From positions 1 to 55,045 of the forward strand of contig JBBECD010000251.1 of the NCBI GenBank assembly GCA_040881995.1: DNA of 55,045 nt, written 5' to 3'. This document shows, one piece after another, positions 1 to 7,489 of this stretch. Made by a program: the position numbers and the translations under genes. How positions within the stretch are numbered: position 1 is the stretch's first letter; the number at the start of each line of letters is the position of its first letter. This DNA is from JAQCEJ01 sp040881995. GTDB lineage: Bacteria > Planctomycetota > Planctomycetia > Planctomycetales > Planctomycetaceae. The notes below the pieces were generated by a model. It was not told the DNA's origin. It did no database searches and worked only from the letters and a program-made list of their open reading frames with translations.

Positions 1-162
1 AACCACCAGGATAACGCATCTAACCCAATCGCGCAATCGAAGAAAACTACACCCACCCGGACCGGTTGGTTTAAAGTCGGTGCAGCGTATGGCGAAGCGT
101 TTTTCTACGGAAGCGTTGAAAAATCGGCGATGGAGTTCACGATCTCGGTGTTTCTGAATTGA
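1..162 (+). CDS. C-terminal end of an unidentified protein (partial, start outside window)
   Basis: Reading from the first base gives an open frame of 53 codons ending in TGA at 160-162. The last residues (GWFKVGAAYGEAFFYGSVEK, then alternating hydrophobic and polar residues ending in Phe-Leu-Asn) look like beta-strand-rich protein rather than random translation, and the stop lies 111 bases before the next start. No in-frame start is needed because the gene would begin upstream of the window. I do not recognise the family. The frame is short, so this could be chance. Confidence 0.4.
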   Translation, partial: NHQDNASNPIAQSKKTTPTRTGWFKVGAAYGEAFFYGSVEKSAMEFTISVFLN

Positions 163-167
163 AAGAT

Positions 168-197
168 TTGCGTTCGTTTGAGGGTTATTGTCATAAT
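168..197 (+). promoter_or_regulatory. candidate sigma70-type promoter for the acetyltransferase-aminotransferase gene
   Basis: TTGCGT at 168-173 and CATAAT at 192-197 are 18 bases apart and lie 77 bases before the ATG at 274, right after the stop of the upstream frame. The spacing is acceptable and both boxes are near consensus. This is inference from sequence only. Confidence 0.3.
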
Positions 198-273
198 AGA
201 CTTGGCCATGTATCCCCGGCACGAAATGAAGCGTCAAAGTTCTTTGATGCTGTAGCTAAGATCGATCCCTCCC

Positions 274-2004
274 ATGGACACCGTGCGCATTTCGTTCGCG
301 AGCAAAGGTCAACGTAACCAGATTTATCGACTGCGTCACGCCATTTATGCCCGGGAATTGGGGCAGCATGCTCCGAATTCGGACGAACGGCTGACCGATG
401 CACTAGACCGGTTTAACGAATACATTGTCGCCACGATCAACTCTGAGGTGATCGGCTTCGTCAGCCTGACGTCGCCGGGTAGCGAAAGTTTTTCGGTCGA
501 CAAATACTTTTCCCGTAGCGAATTGCCGTTTCCGTTCGATGCGCATCTCTTCGAAGTCCGACTACTCACCGTGCCGACGCATCGCCGCGGTCAGATTATC
601 GCAGGACTGCTGATGTACGCGGTGTTTCGCTGGATCGAATCGCGCGGCGGGACGCGCATTGTGGCAATCGGTCGCCGGGAACTGGCCGATTTCTACCGCA
701 AAGCGGGACTGCAAATGCACGGGCAGACGGTTCAGTCGGGGGCCGTGACCTACGAACTGATGAGCGTCACGATCGAGCACCTGCGTCACCACATGGCCCG
801 CTACGCGCGACCGCTTCTCAAGCTGCAACAATCGGTTTGCTGGAACCTGAATGTCCCGTTTCTGGTGAACGATCAATGCTATCATGGTGGGGCATTTTTT
901 GACGCGGTGGGGGAATCGTTCGACACTCTGGAACGCAGTCGGCAGGTCGTCAATGCCGACGTGCTCGATGCATGGTTTCCCCCGGCTCCGGGAGCGCTCG
1001 AAGCCCTGCGCGATCATTTACCCTGGCTGATGCGAACCTCTCCCCCGCAGGAAAGCCGAGGTCTTGTCGCCGCTATTGCCGCAGCGCGCGGCATTCCTCC
1101 CGAATCGATCGCCGTCGGCGCGGGATCGTCGAGTCTGATGTTTCTGGCCTTGCGCGAGTGGCTCGACCGATCGTCGCGTGTGCTGCTGCCCGATCACACC
1201 TATGGCGAGTACCTTCACATTTTCGAAAATGTTATCGGCTGCAAAGTCGAGCGGTTTCAACTCTCACCCGCCGACGGCTTTCGAATCGACCCGGATCAAC
1301 TGCTGTCGCACATTCAGCGGGAGAAATACGATCTGGTGGTTCTGGTGAATCCCAATAACCCGACGGGACAATTCATTCGCCGCGAGGCTCTGCAGCCGTT
1401 ACTCGACAACCTTCCGCGACACACCCGACTATGGGTCGACGAAGCGTATATCGATTACGTTGACCATCGTGAATCGGTCGAAGTGTTGGCGGCGGCGAAT
1501 CCCCGAATCGTGGTGTGCAAATCGCTTTCAAAAGTCTATGCCCTCAGCGGGGCGCGAGCGGCCTATCTGTGTGGCCACCCTTCGCTTGTTCGTACGCTGA
1601 GAAAATTGACGCCGCCGTGGGCGGTCAGTCTGCCCGCCCAAGTCGCAGCCGTCGCGGCGTTAAGTGATCCAACGTATTATGCACGGCGCTACCGCGAGAC
1701 GGCATTGCTGCGCGACGAATTGGCTGTCAGTTTGCGTCAAGCGATTCCACACATTGAAGTCAGTGTCGGGGTCGCAAATTTTTTGCTGTGTAAACTGCCG
1801 CCACACGCCCCGGACGCAACGTCCGTCTGTGAGCGCTGCTGGCTGGACGACATCTTTCTCCGCGACGTCAGCACGCTTGGTTCACACTTCGGAAGCCACA
1901 TGCTGCGCATCGCGGTCAAGGATGCCGAAAGCAACCGGCGAATTGTCGAATCGCTGGCGAAAGCCATCACATCGTTCGGTTTGAAGTCTAAACTGACGGC
2001 GTAG
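274..2004 (+). CDS. GNAT acetyltransferase fused to a PLP-dependent class I/II aminotransferase
   Basis: A 576-residue two-domain protein. Residues ~1-170 resemble a GNAT N-acyltransferase: a conserved strand ending LFEVRLLTV, then the acyl-CoA-binding-like stretch PTHRRGQIIAGLL, then RELADFYRKAGL. Residues ~220-575 are a fold-type I aminotransferase of the histidinol-phosphate-aminotransferase-like group: NPNNPTG at 359-365, the cofactor-contacting DEAYIDY from Asp389, and the Schiff-base lysine in SLSKVYALSG (Lys420). Both halves look intact. Inferred role: transamination coupled to N-acylation of an amino acid or amino-alcohol substrate; the substrate cannot be read from sequence. The start is the first ATG of the frame. 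Next gene on the same strand follows after about 30 bases, so the two may be co-transcribed. Confidence 0.8.
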   Translation: MDTVRISFASKGQRNQIYRLRHAIYARELGQHAPNSDERLTDALDRFNEYIVATINSEVIGFVSLTSPGSESFSVDKYFSRSELPFPFDAHLFEVRLLTVPTHRRGQIIAGLLMYAVFRWIESRGGTRIVAIGRRELADFYRKAGLQMHGQTVQSGAVTYELMSVTIEHLRHHMARYARPLLKLQQSVCWNLNVPFLVNDQCYHGGAFFDAVGESFDTLERSRQVVNADVLDAWFPPAPGALEALRDHLPWLMRTSPPQESRGLVAAIAAARGIPPESIAVGAGSSSLMFLALREWLDRSSRVLLPDHTYGEYLHIFENVIGCKVERFQLSPADGFRIDPDQLLSHIQREKYDLVVLVNPNNPTGQFIRREALQPLLDNLPRHTRLWVDEAYIDYVDHRESVEVLAAANPRIVVCKSLSKVYALSGARAAYLCGHPSLVRTLRKLTPPWAVSLPAQVAAVAALSDPTYYARRYRETALLRDELAVSLRQAIPHIEVSVGVANFLLCKLPPHAPDATSVCERCWLDDIFLRDVSTLGSHFGSHMLRIAVKDAESNRRIVESLAKAITSFGLKSKLTA

Positions 2005-2035
2005 ATGGAATCCACCCGATTTGAAAGTGAAGCCG

Positions 2036-2650
2036 ATGCGACTGTGGACCGTTCAACCGATCGATGTGTGGACGCAATTGCAATCAGAGGGATTCATCTA
2101 CGTCGATCCCTTACGCATTAATCCGGAAGGAGAGATATATCCTCAGATAGAATGGCTGGCATGCCGGCTGCGCGAACGGATTGCCGATTCATCAGGCCAT
2201 CTCCCTTGGTTCGCGTACTGCGAACGGCCTGATTTGCGGTGGATACGACATTCCCGCCCGAAGGGAAGTCAGGAAGTTCTCATCGAATTCGAGCCGCCGG
2301 ACGATGCGCTGATCGCATTTCCCTGCTGGGCATGGGATGACGTGTTCTGCGGGCAGTACCTGACCTTCACCAGAACCGATTCCATAACTTGGAAACGGCG
2401 ACTGAAGGACGCCACCGGAATTTCATTTGAGGGCCGCGACGGCGAACTTCCAGAACCTTGGAGCAGTGAACTCGAGGCGAGTTGGCATCGACTTTTTTTG
2501 CCCGACTTGCCGCCTCAGTCATGGAGGCGAAAACGCGAAACCGTTGTCGATTTCAAGAAAAAACGCGAAGCCGTTGTCGAAGTGTTGCGAGCCCAATGGG
2601 TACGTCAAGTTCAGACGTTTATCGGAACATGGAAGTTTCGAAAACCTTGA
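2036..2650 (+). CDS. DUF3841-like protein
   Basis: A 204-residue soluble protein that opens MRLWTVQPIDVWTQLQSEG, the pattern I associate with the DUF3841 family, whose members start with a conserved Leu-Trp-Thr segment and have no known function. A TTG start at 2021 is possible but the ATG at 2036 puts the conserved motif at the N-terminus. The C-terminal third carries a near-direct repeat, KRETVVDFK followed by KREAVVEVL, produced by a short DNA duplication near 2530-2585. It follows the aminotransferase fusion by 31 bases and converges on the RRM gene, with only 4 bases between the stops. Function unknown. Confidence 0.65.
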   Translation: MRLWTVQPIDVWTQLQSEGFIYVDPLRINPEGEIYPQIEWLACRLRERIADSSGHLPWFAYCERPDLRWIRHSRPKGSQEVLIEFEPPDDALIAFPCWAWDDVFCGQYLTFTRTDSITWKRRLKDATGISFEGRDGELPEPWSSELEASWHRLFLPDLPPQSWRRKRETVVDFKKKREAVVEVLRAQWVRQVQTFIGTWKFRKP

Positions 2651-2654
2651 ACGC

Positions 2655-2972
2655 TCACAACGAATCCAAAAACGCCACCGCTTTGCGAAAGCCTTCCGAC
2701 GGCTGATTGGCGGCGGGGCCGTCGTCGTTGTCCTTGTTGGCTTCGTTCACGGTCATGTTGCGGCCGCACAGCGAAGCGCCGTTGAGGTCGTGGATCGCTT
2801 CGTCGGCATCGTCGAGGCGTTGCATGTTCACGAACGCGAAGCCGCGCGAACGCCCCGTGGCGCGGTCGGTCATCAGGCGGATGCTGCCGACGGTGCCGAA
2901 CCGCTCGAAGGCCTTGCGCAGGTCTTGTTCGGTCGCCTGAAAGGAAAGATTTCCTACAAAAATATTCGTCAC
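2655..2972 (-). CDS. RNA-binding protein with a single RRM domain
   Basis: A 105-residue protein with one RNA-recognition motif: RNP2 IFVGNL at residues 4-9 and RNP1 SRGFAFVNM at 42-50, with the beta-alpha-beta spacing expected of glycine-rich RNA-binding proteins. The C-terminal ~25 residues are polar and acidic (NEANKDNDDG) rather than the usual Gly/Arg tail. Such proteins in cyanobacteria and planctomycetes bind single-stranded RNA and often respond to cold; that role is inferred. The start codon is GTG at 2970-2972 with no strong ribosome-binding site before it. No ATG allows a complete RNP2. Confidence 0.9.
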   Translation of the reverse strand: MTNIFVGNLSFQATEQDLRKAFERFGTVGSIRLMTDRATGRSRGFAFVNMQRLDDADEAIHDLNGASLCGRNMTVNEANKDNDDGPAANQPSEGFRKAVAFLDSL

Positions 2973-3676
2973 AAAAGCTCTTTTCTCGATTTCGTTGATG
3001 CGAAAATCACGCGCAGGGAAATCGGACCCACGGCATGATCACTCAGCAGATGCTTCAACTTCGTCGATTGCGGTCATCCATCGCGCCGGACGACTGTGGG
3101 CCGGAAGGCGCATAGGTCGAATACACGACAGGACCGTTTATGCTCCCTCGATTGGCATCAGCGTTCGCTCAAATCACCATAGTGAATCGGGCGCGCAGAT
3201 CGAAGGGATTCATTGGCGAGACGGTTCGAAGGGAGAGCTGCATCGATGGCAGCCGTCGGTCAGAAACTCGCCGGAAGAAGTCTCAGCAACACGGGCGGGT
3301 ACAGAAACGTTTCTATCACAAGCCGCGCCATGTGGCTGATTTCAAGTATAGGTGAAATCGGCATCCGAAAGCGATCCCAATTGCGGAATTTGCGTTCGCG
3401 CGACACGTCAAAAGTCATAAATAATTATGTGAATGTGAGTTATGTCAACATAAAATCTTTACATCGCCTTTATTTTATCCGTTCTTGCGGCGAAATGAAT
3501 GTGGGAGGGCGACGGTTTTTGCCCGTCTCCACTGCAGTTAGAACGCCCGCACCCGTCGATCGCGGTGGATTCCCCTTGCTATTCCCGTCGATACAGATAC
3601 AATAATTGCACATACAAAATTTGTACCGACATATTTTGGTTGTGTGGATCGGCGAGGGAATAGTTAGGAGTTCAGC
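2973..3676. other. 700-bp intergenic region, AT-rich in the middle
   Basis: No convincing gene in any frame: the open frames here lack ribosome-binding sites and protein-like composition. It separates the divergent RRM gene (minus) and the 3677 gene (plus). Two small dyads are visible: TTATGT-ca-ACATAA at 3440-3453 and TACAAA-a-TTTGTA at 3613-3625, the second about 50 bases before the 3677 start and so a candidate operator. The stretch 3395-3480 is markedly richer in A+T than its surroundings and may hold promoters. Confidence 0.5.
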
Positions 3677-4231
3677 ATGGCGACCGTGAACGTTACACGT
3701 GAATTGTTTCTCGAAGACCGCGTCGGCAAGGCGTTTCCCGACGTCGTTAACGACGATGGACAGCCCTTCGATGAAATCCTGGTCTTTTTCAACGACGAAA
3801 GCCGGCAACAGCGGATGGAAGACTCCGAGTTACACCACGACCGTCCCCCGCTCGCCGGTGTGGTTCGCGAACTCGAAGCACAGCCCGCGATCGATCAATT
3901 CCTCGGCGAAGTTCATTCCCGCCGCAGCATGCGATTGAGGCAGGCCGTGGGAGCGCTGGTCGGAATGATCATGCATCAGCGGGGCTGGAAAAAGACCGGC
4001 CGCAAAGGATCTTTGGGCGTTCGAGGTTCGAAGGGAGATGCTCTTTCTCCCTATCACAACAGCGGCGGACTGGCTTTTTGGTTTCTGCGCGCCGAGCGTT
4101 ACAAACGACCCGACGGCATGCCGTTTCGAACCGTTCGCGAGCGCTGCAAATCACAGACGGAACCGTCTCCGCAGGCAGCGGCGAAAACCAACGGCTCGAC
4201 AGCGGGCAAGACCAACGGAGAGAAACAATGA
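3677..4231 (+). CDS. hypothetical protein, first gene of a two-gene operon
   Basis: A 184-residue soluble protein with no signal peptide and no family I recognise. The N-terminal half is acidic (VNDDGQPFDEILVFFNDES); residues ~80-130 are basic (RRSMRLRQAVGALVGMIMHQ, then GWKKTGRKGSLG); the tail is low-complexity Ala/Thr/Asn/Gly/Lys. A clear TAGGAG at 3665-3670 precedes the ATG. The stop overlaps the start of the next gene in an ATGA, so the two are translationally coupled. Confidence 0.7.
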   Translation: MATVNVTRELFLEDRVGKAFPDVVNDDGQPFDEILVFFNDESRQQRMEDSELHHDRPPLAGVVRELEAQPAIDQFLGEVHSRRSMRLRQAVGALVGMIMHQRGWKKTGRKGSLGVRGSKGDALSPYHNSGGLAFWFLRAERYKRPDGMPFRTVRERCKSQTEPSPQAAAKTNGSTAGKTNGEKQ

Positions 4232-4485
4232 TTCCGTTCGAAGTCTCGATCAGGCCGCTGGGAGATTACTGTCGCGTCAAGGTGAACGGGATCGAGAATG
4301 CCCGCTGGCTGCTGCGGCAATTGAGCCAATCGTTCATTTTCCAGACGTTCGACGGGGCGGATGCGCGCACCGAGAATGCGCTGAGCATGTTCACGATCCC
4401 GTACAATCCTCCGTTATCGGCCGTCAAGTTCGAGAGGTTGCTGAGAGCGATTCCGGAAGTGACGTTAATGACCGATCCGGATTGA
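4228..4485 (+). CDS. small hypothetical protein, coupled to the upstream gene
   Basis: An 85-residue protein starting MIPFEVSIRPLGDYCRVKVN and ending TLMTDPD. I chose the ATG at 4228-4230 because it overlaps the upstream stop (4229-4231) and has GGAG at 4217-4220 eight bases before it; the frame stays open further upstream but only by overlapping the previous gene. It looks like a small alpha/beta protein without membrane segments. No family recognised. A hairpin terminator follows at 4518-4566. Confidence 0.65.
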   Translation: MIPFEVSIRPLGDYCRVKVNGIENARWLLRQLSQSFIFQTFDGADARTENALSMFTIPYNPPLSAVKFERLLRAIPEVTLMTDPD

Positions 4486-4517
4486 GCGACGATTGTCACA
4501 CCATTGCAGCAAATTAT

Positions 4518-4566
4518 CCCGCCGATCGAGCAGATTCAAAGAACATGCTCTATCGGCGGTTTTTCG
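4518..4566 (+). terminator. rho-independent terminator after the 3677-4485 operon
   Basis: CCGCCGAT (4519-4526) plus GAGCA pairs with TGCTC plus ATCGGCGG (4552-4559), interrupted by one C/T mismatch, with a 13-base loop and a following TTTTTC. It sits 33 bases after the 4485 stop. Confidence 0.75.
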
Positions 4567-4692
4567 TCGACCCGGCACCCTGTTATCATCGTTTTCCGAG
4601 TGCATCTCACGGAAGAACGGCGAATTCTCGGTCGAATTTCCCTTTTCATTCCATGAAATTCCGACTACAGTAGAGCGTTCCGCAGTTCATCG

Positions 4693-4713
4693 CGATGAAG
4701 AATGTCTTCATCG
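4693..4713 (+). promoter_or_regulatory. 8-bp hairpin upstream of the microprotein gene
   Basis: CGATGAAG (4693-4700) and CTTCATCG (4706-4713) form a perfect 8-bp inverted repeat with a 5-base loop, 40 bases before the ATG at 4753. It could be an operator or a 5' UTR hairpin. No T-run follows, so it is unlikely to be a terminator. Confidence 0.4.
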
Positions 4714-4752
4714 TAGCCATATACGCATGTTGACAAGAAGAAAGTAGCAAAC

Positions 4753-4851
4753 ATGGCCAAACCTGGTCGTAAATTGAAAAAAGCCAACCACGGACAACGT
4801 CCCGCCAACGCCAAGGCTCGCAAGGCCAAGCGCAAGCACATTAAGGGATAG
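4753..4851 (+). CDS. 32-residue Lys/Arg/Ala-rich microprotein
   Basis: A short complete frame from ATG 4753 to TAG 4849-4851. It begins MAKPGRKLKKANHGQRPANA and continues KARKAKRKHIKG, so about 40% of residues are Lys or Arg. AAGAAGAAAG just upstream (4735-4744) is a purine-rich ribosome-binding candidate. I recall very similar tiny basic proteins in other planctomycetes, of unknown role; nucleic-acid or ribosome association would fit the charge. Its sequence resembles a short ribosomal-protein tail, but I cannot assign it to one. Confidence 0.65.
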   Translation: MAKPGRKLKKANHGQRPANAKARKAKRKHIKG

Positions 4852-4892
4852 GCCGCGGTCTTGCTCAGATCGTCGCGACGAGGATCTTCAAC

Positions 4893-6383
4893 ATGTTGAA
4901 GTCGCCCACTCCTCACGATTTCCATCGCGCATCGCAGAGGCCGCGCCTCGACTGGACGCGACGGCAATTCGTGCAGGGGCTCGGCTTCGGCGGTCTCGGA
5001 CTCGGCTTGCCGCAACTTGTCTACCCCTCGGTCGCGCACGCCCTCAACTCGTCGCGCACGGCGAAGCGCTGCCTGATGCTCTTCCTCTTCGGAGGGCCGG
5101 CTCAGTCCGACACCTTCGACATGAAGCCCGACGCCGCCGTCGAGTACCGCGGCGAGTTCAGCCCCATCGCCACGTCGGCTCCCGGAATTTTCTGGACCGA
5201 ACATTTGCCGAAGACGGCGAAACTGGCACATCACATCGCGCTCGTCCGCTCGGTGACCATGACCGAAAAGAGCATCGGCGATCATCACGCCGATACGTAT
5301 TACATCCTCACCGGCCATCGCCCCGATCGTTCGTTTTTCCTCGAAGGGATCAACCGCAAGCCGGCCGACGACGACTGGCCCTGCATCAGCTCGGCCGTTG
5401 CCAACGCCCTCGGCCATCCCGCGGAACTCCCCGGCGTCGTGCAGATGCCCGCCCTCTCGGGCGAAGTGACAGCGTACATCAATCCCGGACAATTCGCCGG
5501 TAAACTCGGTCCGAACTACGAACCGCTGATGATCCGCGGTGTGCTCGATAAGCCGCGCGACCTCGCGGCCCCCGATTTTCTGCTTCCCGCGGAGATCTCA
5601 TCCGGCCGGATGAACCAACGCCGCGACTTGCTCGCGCAGCTCGATCATTGGCAAAAGGGACTGGATCGTCAGACCGACACCGCTCTCGGCAGTCGCGCCG
5701 CGAATGCACCGGCGGGTTCGACGTTGACGAACTGGATCGCCCATCAGCGGAAAGCATTCGACCTGCTCACGTCACCCAAGGCGAAGCAGGCGTTCGACGT
5801 CTCGCTCGAGCCGGAAGAAACCCGCGCGCGATACGGCAACGATATCAACGGACAAAGCGTGCTGCTCGCCCGCCGATTGCTCGAAGCGGGCGTTCCGTCC
5901 GTCTGCGTGCATTGGATCGGCCAGCGCATCGGCGCGGGGCTGAGTTGGGACACGCATAGCGACAATTTCGGTCAGCTTAAGAATGTGCTGCTCCCCGCGT
6001 TCGATGCCTGTTTTTCGGCATTGCTCGAAGACCTGCACGACCGCGGCATGCTCGAAGAGACGCTGGTCTTCGTCGTGGGTGAGATGGGCCGCACCCCCAA
6101 AGTCGGCGACCCGCGCACAGGCGGCAAAGGCCCTCCCGGCCGCGATCACTGGATTCACCTGCTCCCCGCCCTCTTCGCCGGCGGCGGCATCCGCGGCGGC
6201 CAGGTTTACGGTTCCTCCGACCCCATCGCCGCCTACCCGGCGGACAACCCCGTCACGCCGTGCGACCTTGCCGCCACGGTGTTTCACGCGCTTGGCATCC
6301 CCGAGACGTACACGTACAAGGATGCCTTGGGCCGACCGTATCACCTGTTGGAAGAAGGGGAGCCGCTGCCGTTGTTTGGGTGA
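4893..6383 (+). CDS. Tat-exported DUF1501 family protein
   Basis: A 496-residue protein with a twin-arginine signal: RRQFVQGLGFGGLGLGLPQL from Arg23. The mature part is a typical DUF1501 (sulfatase/alkaline-phosphatase-like fold) with LFLFGGPAQSDTFDMKP, GDHHADTYYILTGH, SWDTHSDNF, FVVGEMGRTPKV and GRDHWIHLLPALFAGGGIRG. The His/Asp positions expected for metal coordination are present. The family is greatly expanded in planctomycetes, usually paired with a DUF1549/DUF1553 cytochrome-like gene; no such partner is adjacent here. Substrate unknown. Length is normal and the protein looks complete. Confidence 0.9.
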   Translation: MLKSPTPHDFHRASQRPRLDWTRRQFVQGLGFGGLGLGLPQLVYPSVAHALNSSRTAKRCLMLFLFGGPAQSDTFDMKPDAAVEYRGEFSPIATSAPGIFWTEHLPKTAKLAHHIALVRSVTMTEKSIGDHHADTYYILTGHRPDRSFFLEGINRKPADDDWPCISSAVANALGHPAELPGVVQMPALSGEVTAYINPGQFAGKLGPNYEPLMIRGVLDKPRDLAAPDFLLPAEISSGRMNQRRDLLAQLDHWQKGLDRQTDTALGSRAANAPAGSTLTNWIAHQRKAFDLLTSPKAKQAFDVSLEPEETRARYGNDINGQSVLLARRLLEAGVPSVCVHWIGQRIGAGLSWDTHSDNFGQLKNVLLPAFDACFSALLEDLHDRGMLEETLVFVVGEMGRTPKVGDPRTGGKGPPGRDHWIHLLPALFAGGGIRGGQVYGSSDPIAAYPADNPVTPCDLAATVFHALGIPETYTYKDALGRPYHLLEEGEPLPLFG

Positions 6384-6412
6384 GGGGGGCAACCTCGAAC
6401 GGAGCAATGGCG

Positions 6413-7450
6413 ATGACGTGTTGCACGAAGGCATTTGTGATTGCGGTTTTCTATTTCGCCTCCAGCTACGGTGTTGTGTGCGCAGACAAGCAGCCGTCTG
6501 AGGAATACATTGCAATTCCGTTCGATCATGACGAACTTCAAGCCATACTCAAATCGATTAACAGTGGCGAATTCGATGATGACAAAGTTGTCGACGTTTT
6601 GCCGCGACTGGTGATCTCTTGCAAGCCGGAATCGACCCGATCGATTGGCATCGCGGCATTGTTGCGGCTTCATCAACGCGATCCCCAAATTGTCCGCCCC
6701 TATTTGTCTCGGTTCGCGCCTTTGCTCGATCGCGCAAAACGAATACAAGAGGTCGACGATATCTGTACGATGTTCCTCAAAATGGGCGAGATCCCCGAGG
6801 GCGTTGTTGCCGTCATCGAAGAAAAGTTCGCCGAAAGAGACGAGGACAATTTCTTCGCCAACGGCAAGATGGCCGCACTTTTACTGAAGGCTTCACCCGA
6901 GAATGCCGAAATCGGCGAATGGTTTGAAGAGCAGATGCGGCACGAAGACAAATATCACCGCCTCGGTGCATTGAGTGCGATGTCGTATGCCGGCGATGCG
7001 GGAAAGCCGAGTCTGCCGATCATCAATCGGAGACTGCACGATGAATCTCCCGCCGTGCGCGTCGCCGCGGCGTCGGCTGTGTGGCGAATCGAAGGGGATG
7101 CCGTTACAGCCGTTCCCATATTGCTCGCAACGTTGGATGTGGAAGGGGAAACTTATCGGAACCGGCCGTCTGGTTTCAGCGAGTGGTTGCCTGATCATCG
7201 TATCGTCGCGGTGGGGGCGCTCGGGGAGATCACGAAACACAAAAAGGAAATCGCACAAGCACTCCTCCCGTTGCTGAACGACGATGATGAACTTGTGCAA
7301 TTCATGACTTTGCGCTCGCTCGCCCGATTAAACGAACGCGGCCCCGGCATCATTGAGGCCGTCCGGAAGAAAACGAACAGCCAAGAAAGTCTGGTTGCTA
7401 ACGAAGCGAACGAGACGCTCAAGCGCATAACCGCTGATGAGCCAAGATGA
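6413..7450 (+). CDS. secreted HEAT-repeat-like protein
   Basis: A 345-residue protein with an N-terminal hydrophobic export signal (KAFVIAVFYFASSYGVVCA) followed by alpha-helical repeats of HEAT/PBS-lyase type, for example LGALSAMSYAGDAGKPSLPI, AVRVAAASAVWRIEGDAVTA and VQFMTLRSLARLNERGPGII. I chose ATG 6413 because GGAG at 6401-6404 is then eight bases away; ATG 6407 is too close, and the longer frame from 6260 overlaps the DUF1501 gene. HEAT repeats act as protein-interaction scaffolds; the partner is unknown. The following gene converges from the minus strand. Confidence 0.7.
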   Translation: MTCCTKAFVIAVFYFASSYGVVCADKQPSEEYIAIPFDHDELQAILKSINSGEFDDDKVVDVLPRLVISCKPESTRSIGIAALLRLHQRDPQIVRPYLSRFAPLLDRAKRIQEVDDICTMFLKMGEIPEGVVAVIEEKFAERDEDNFFANGKMAALLLKASPENAEIGEWFEEQMRHEDKYHRLGALSAMSYAGDAGKPSLPIINRRLHDESPAVRVAAASAVWRIEGDAVTAVPILLATLDVEGETYRNRPSGFSEWLPDHRIVAVGALGEITKHKKEIAQALLPLLNDDDELVQFMTLRSLARLNERGPGIIEAVRKKTNSQESLVANEANETLKRITADEPR

Positions 7451-7489
7451 CGACGATCGATCGTCAGCTCTTCATCTCCCCACTCTTCT

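Noticed and set aside
2427..3038. Plus-strand open frame covering the end of the DUF3841 gene and the RRM gene
   Set aside because: It overlaps two well-supported genes, has Arg/Ala-rich composition and no ribosome-binding site.
3470..3808. Minus-strand 112-codon frame across the start of the 3677 gene
   Set aside because: It is antisense to a gene with a clear ribosome-binding site and ATGA coupling; no protein-like features.
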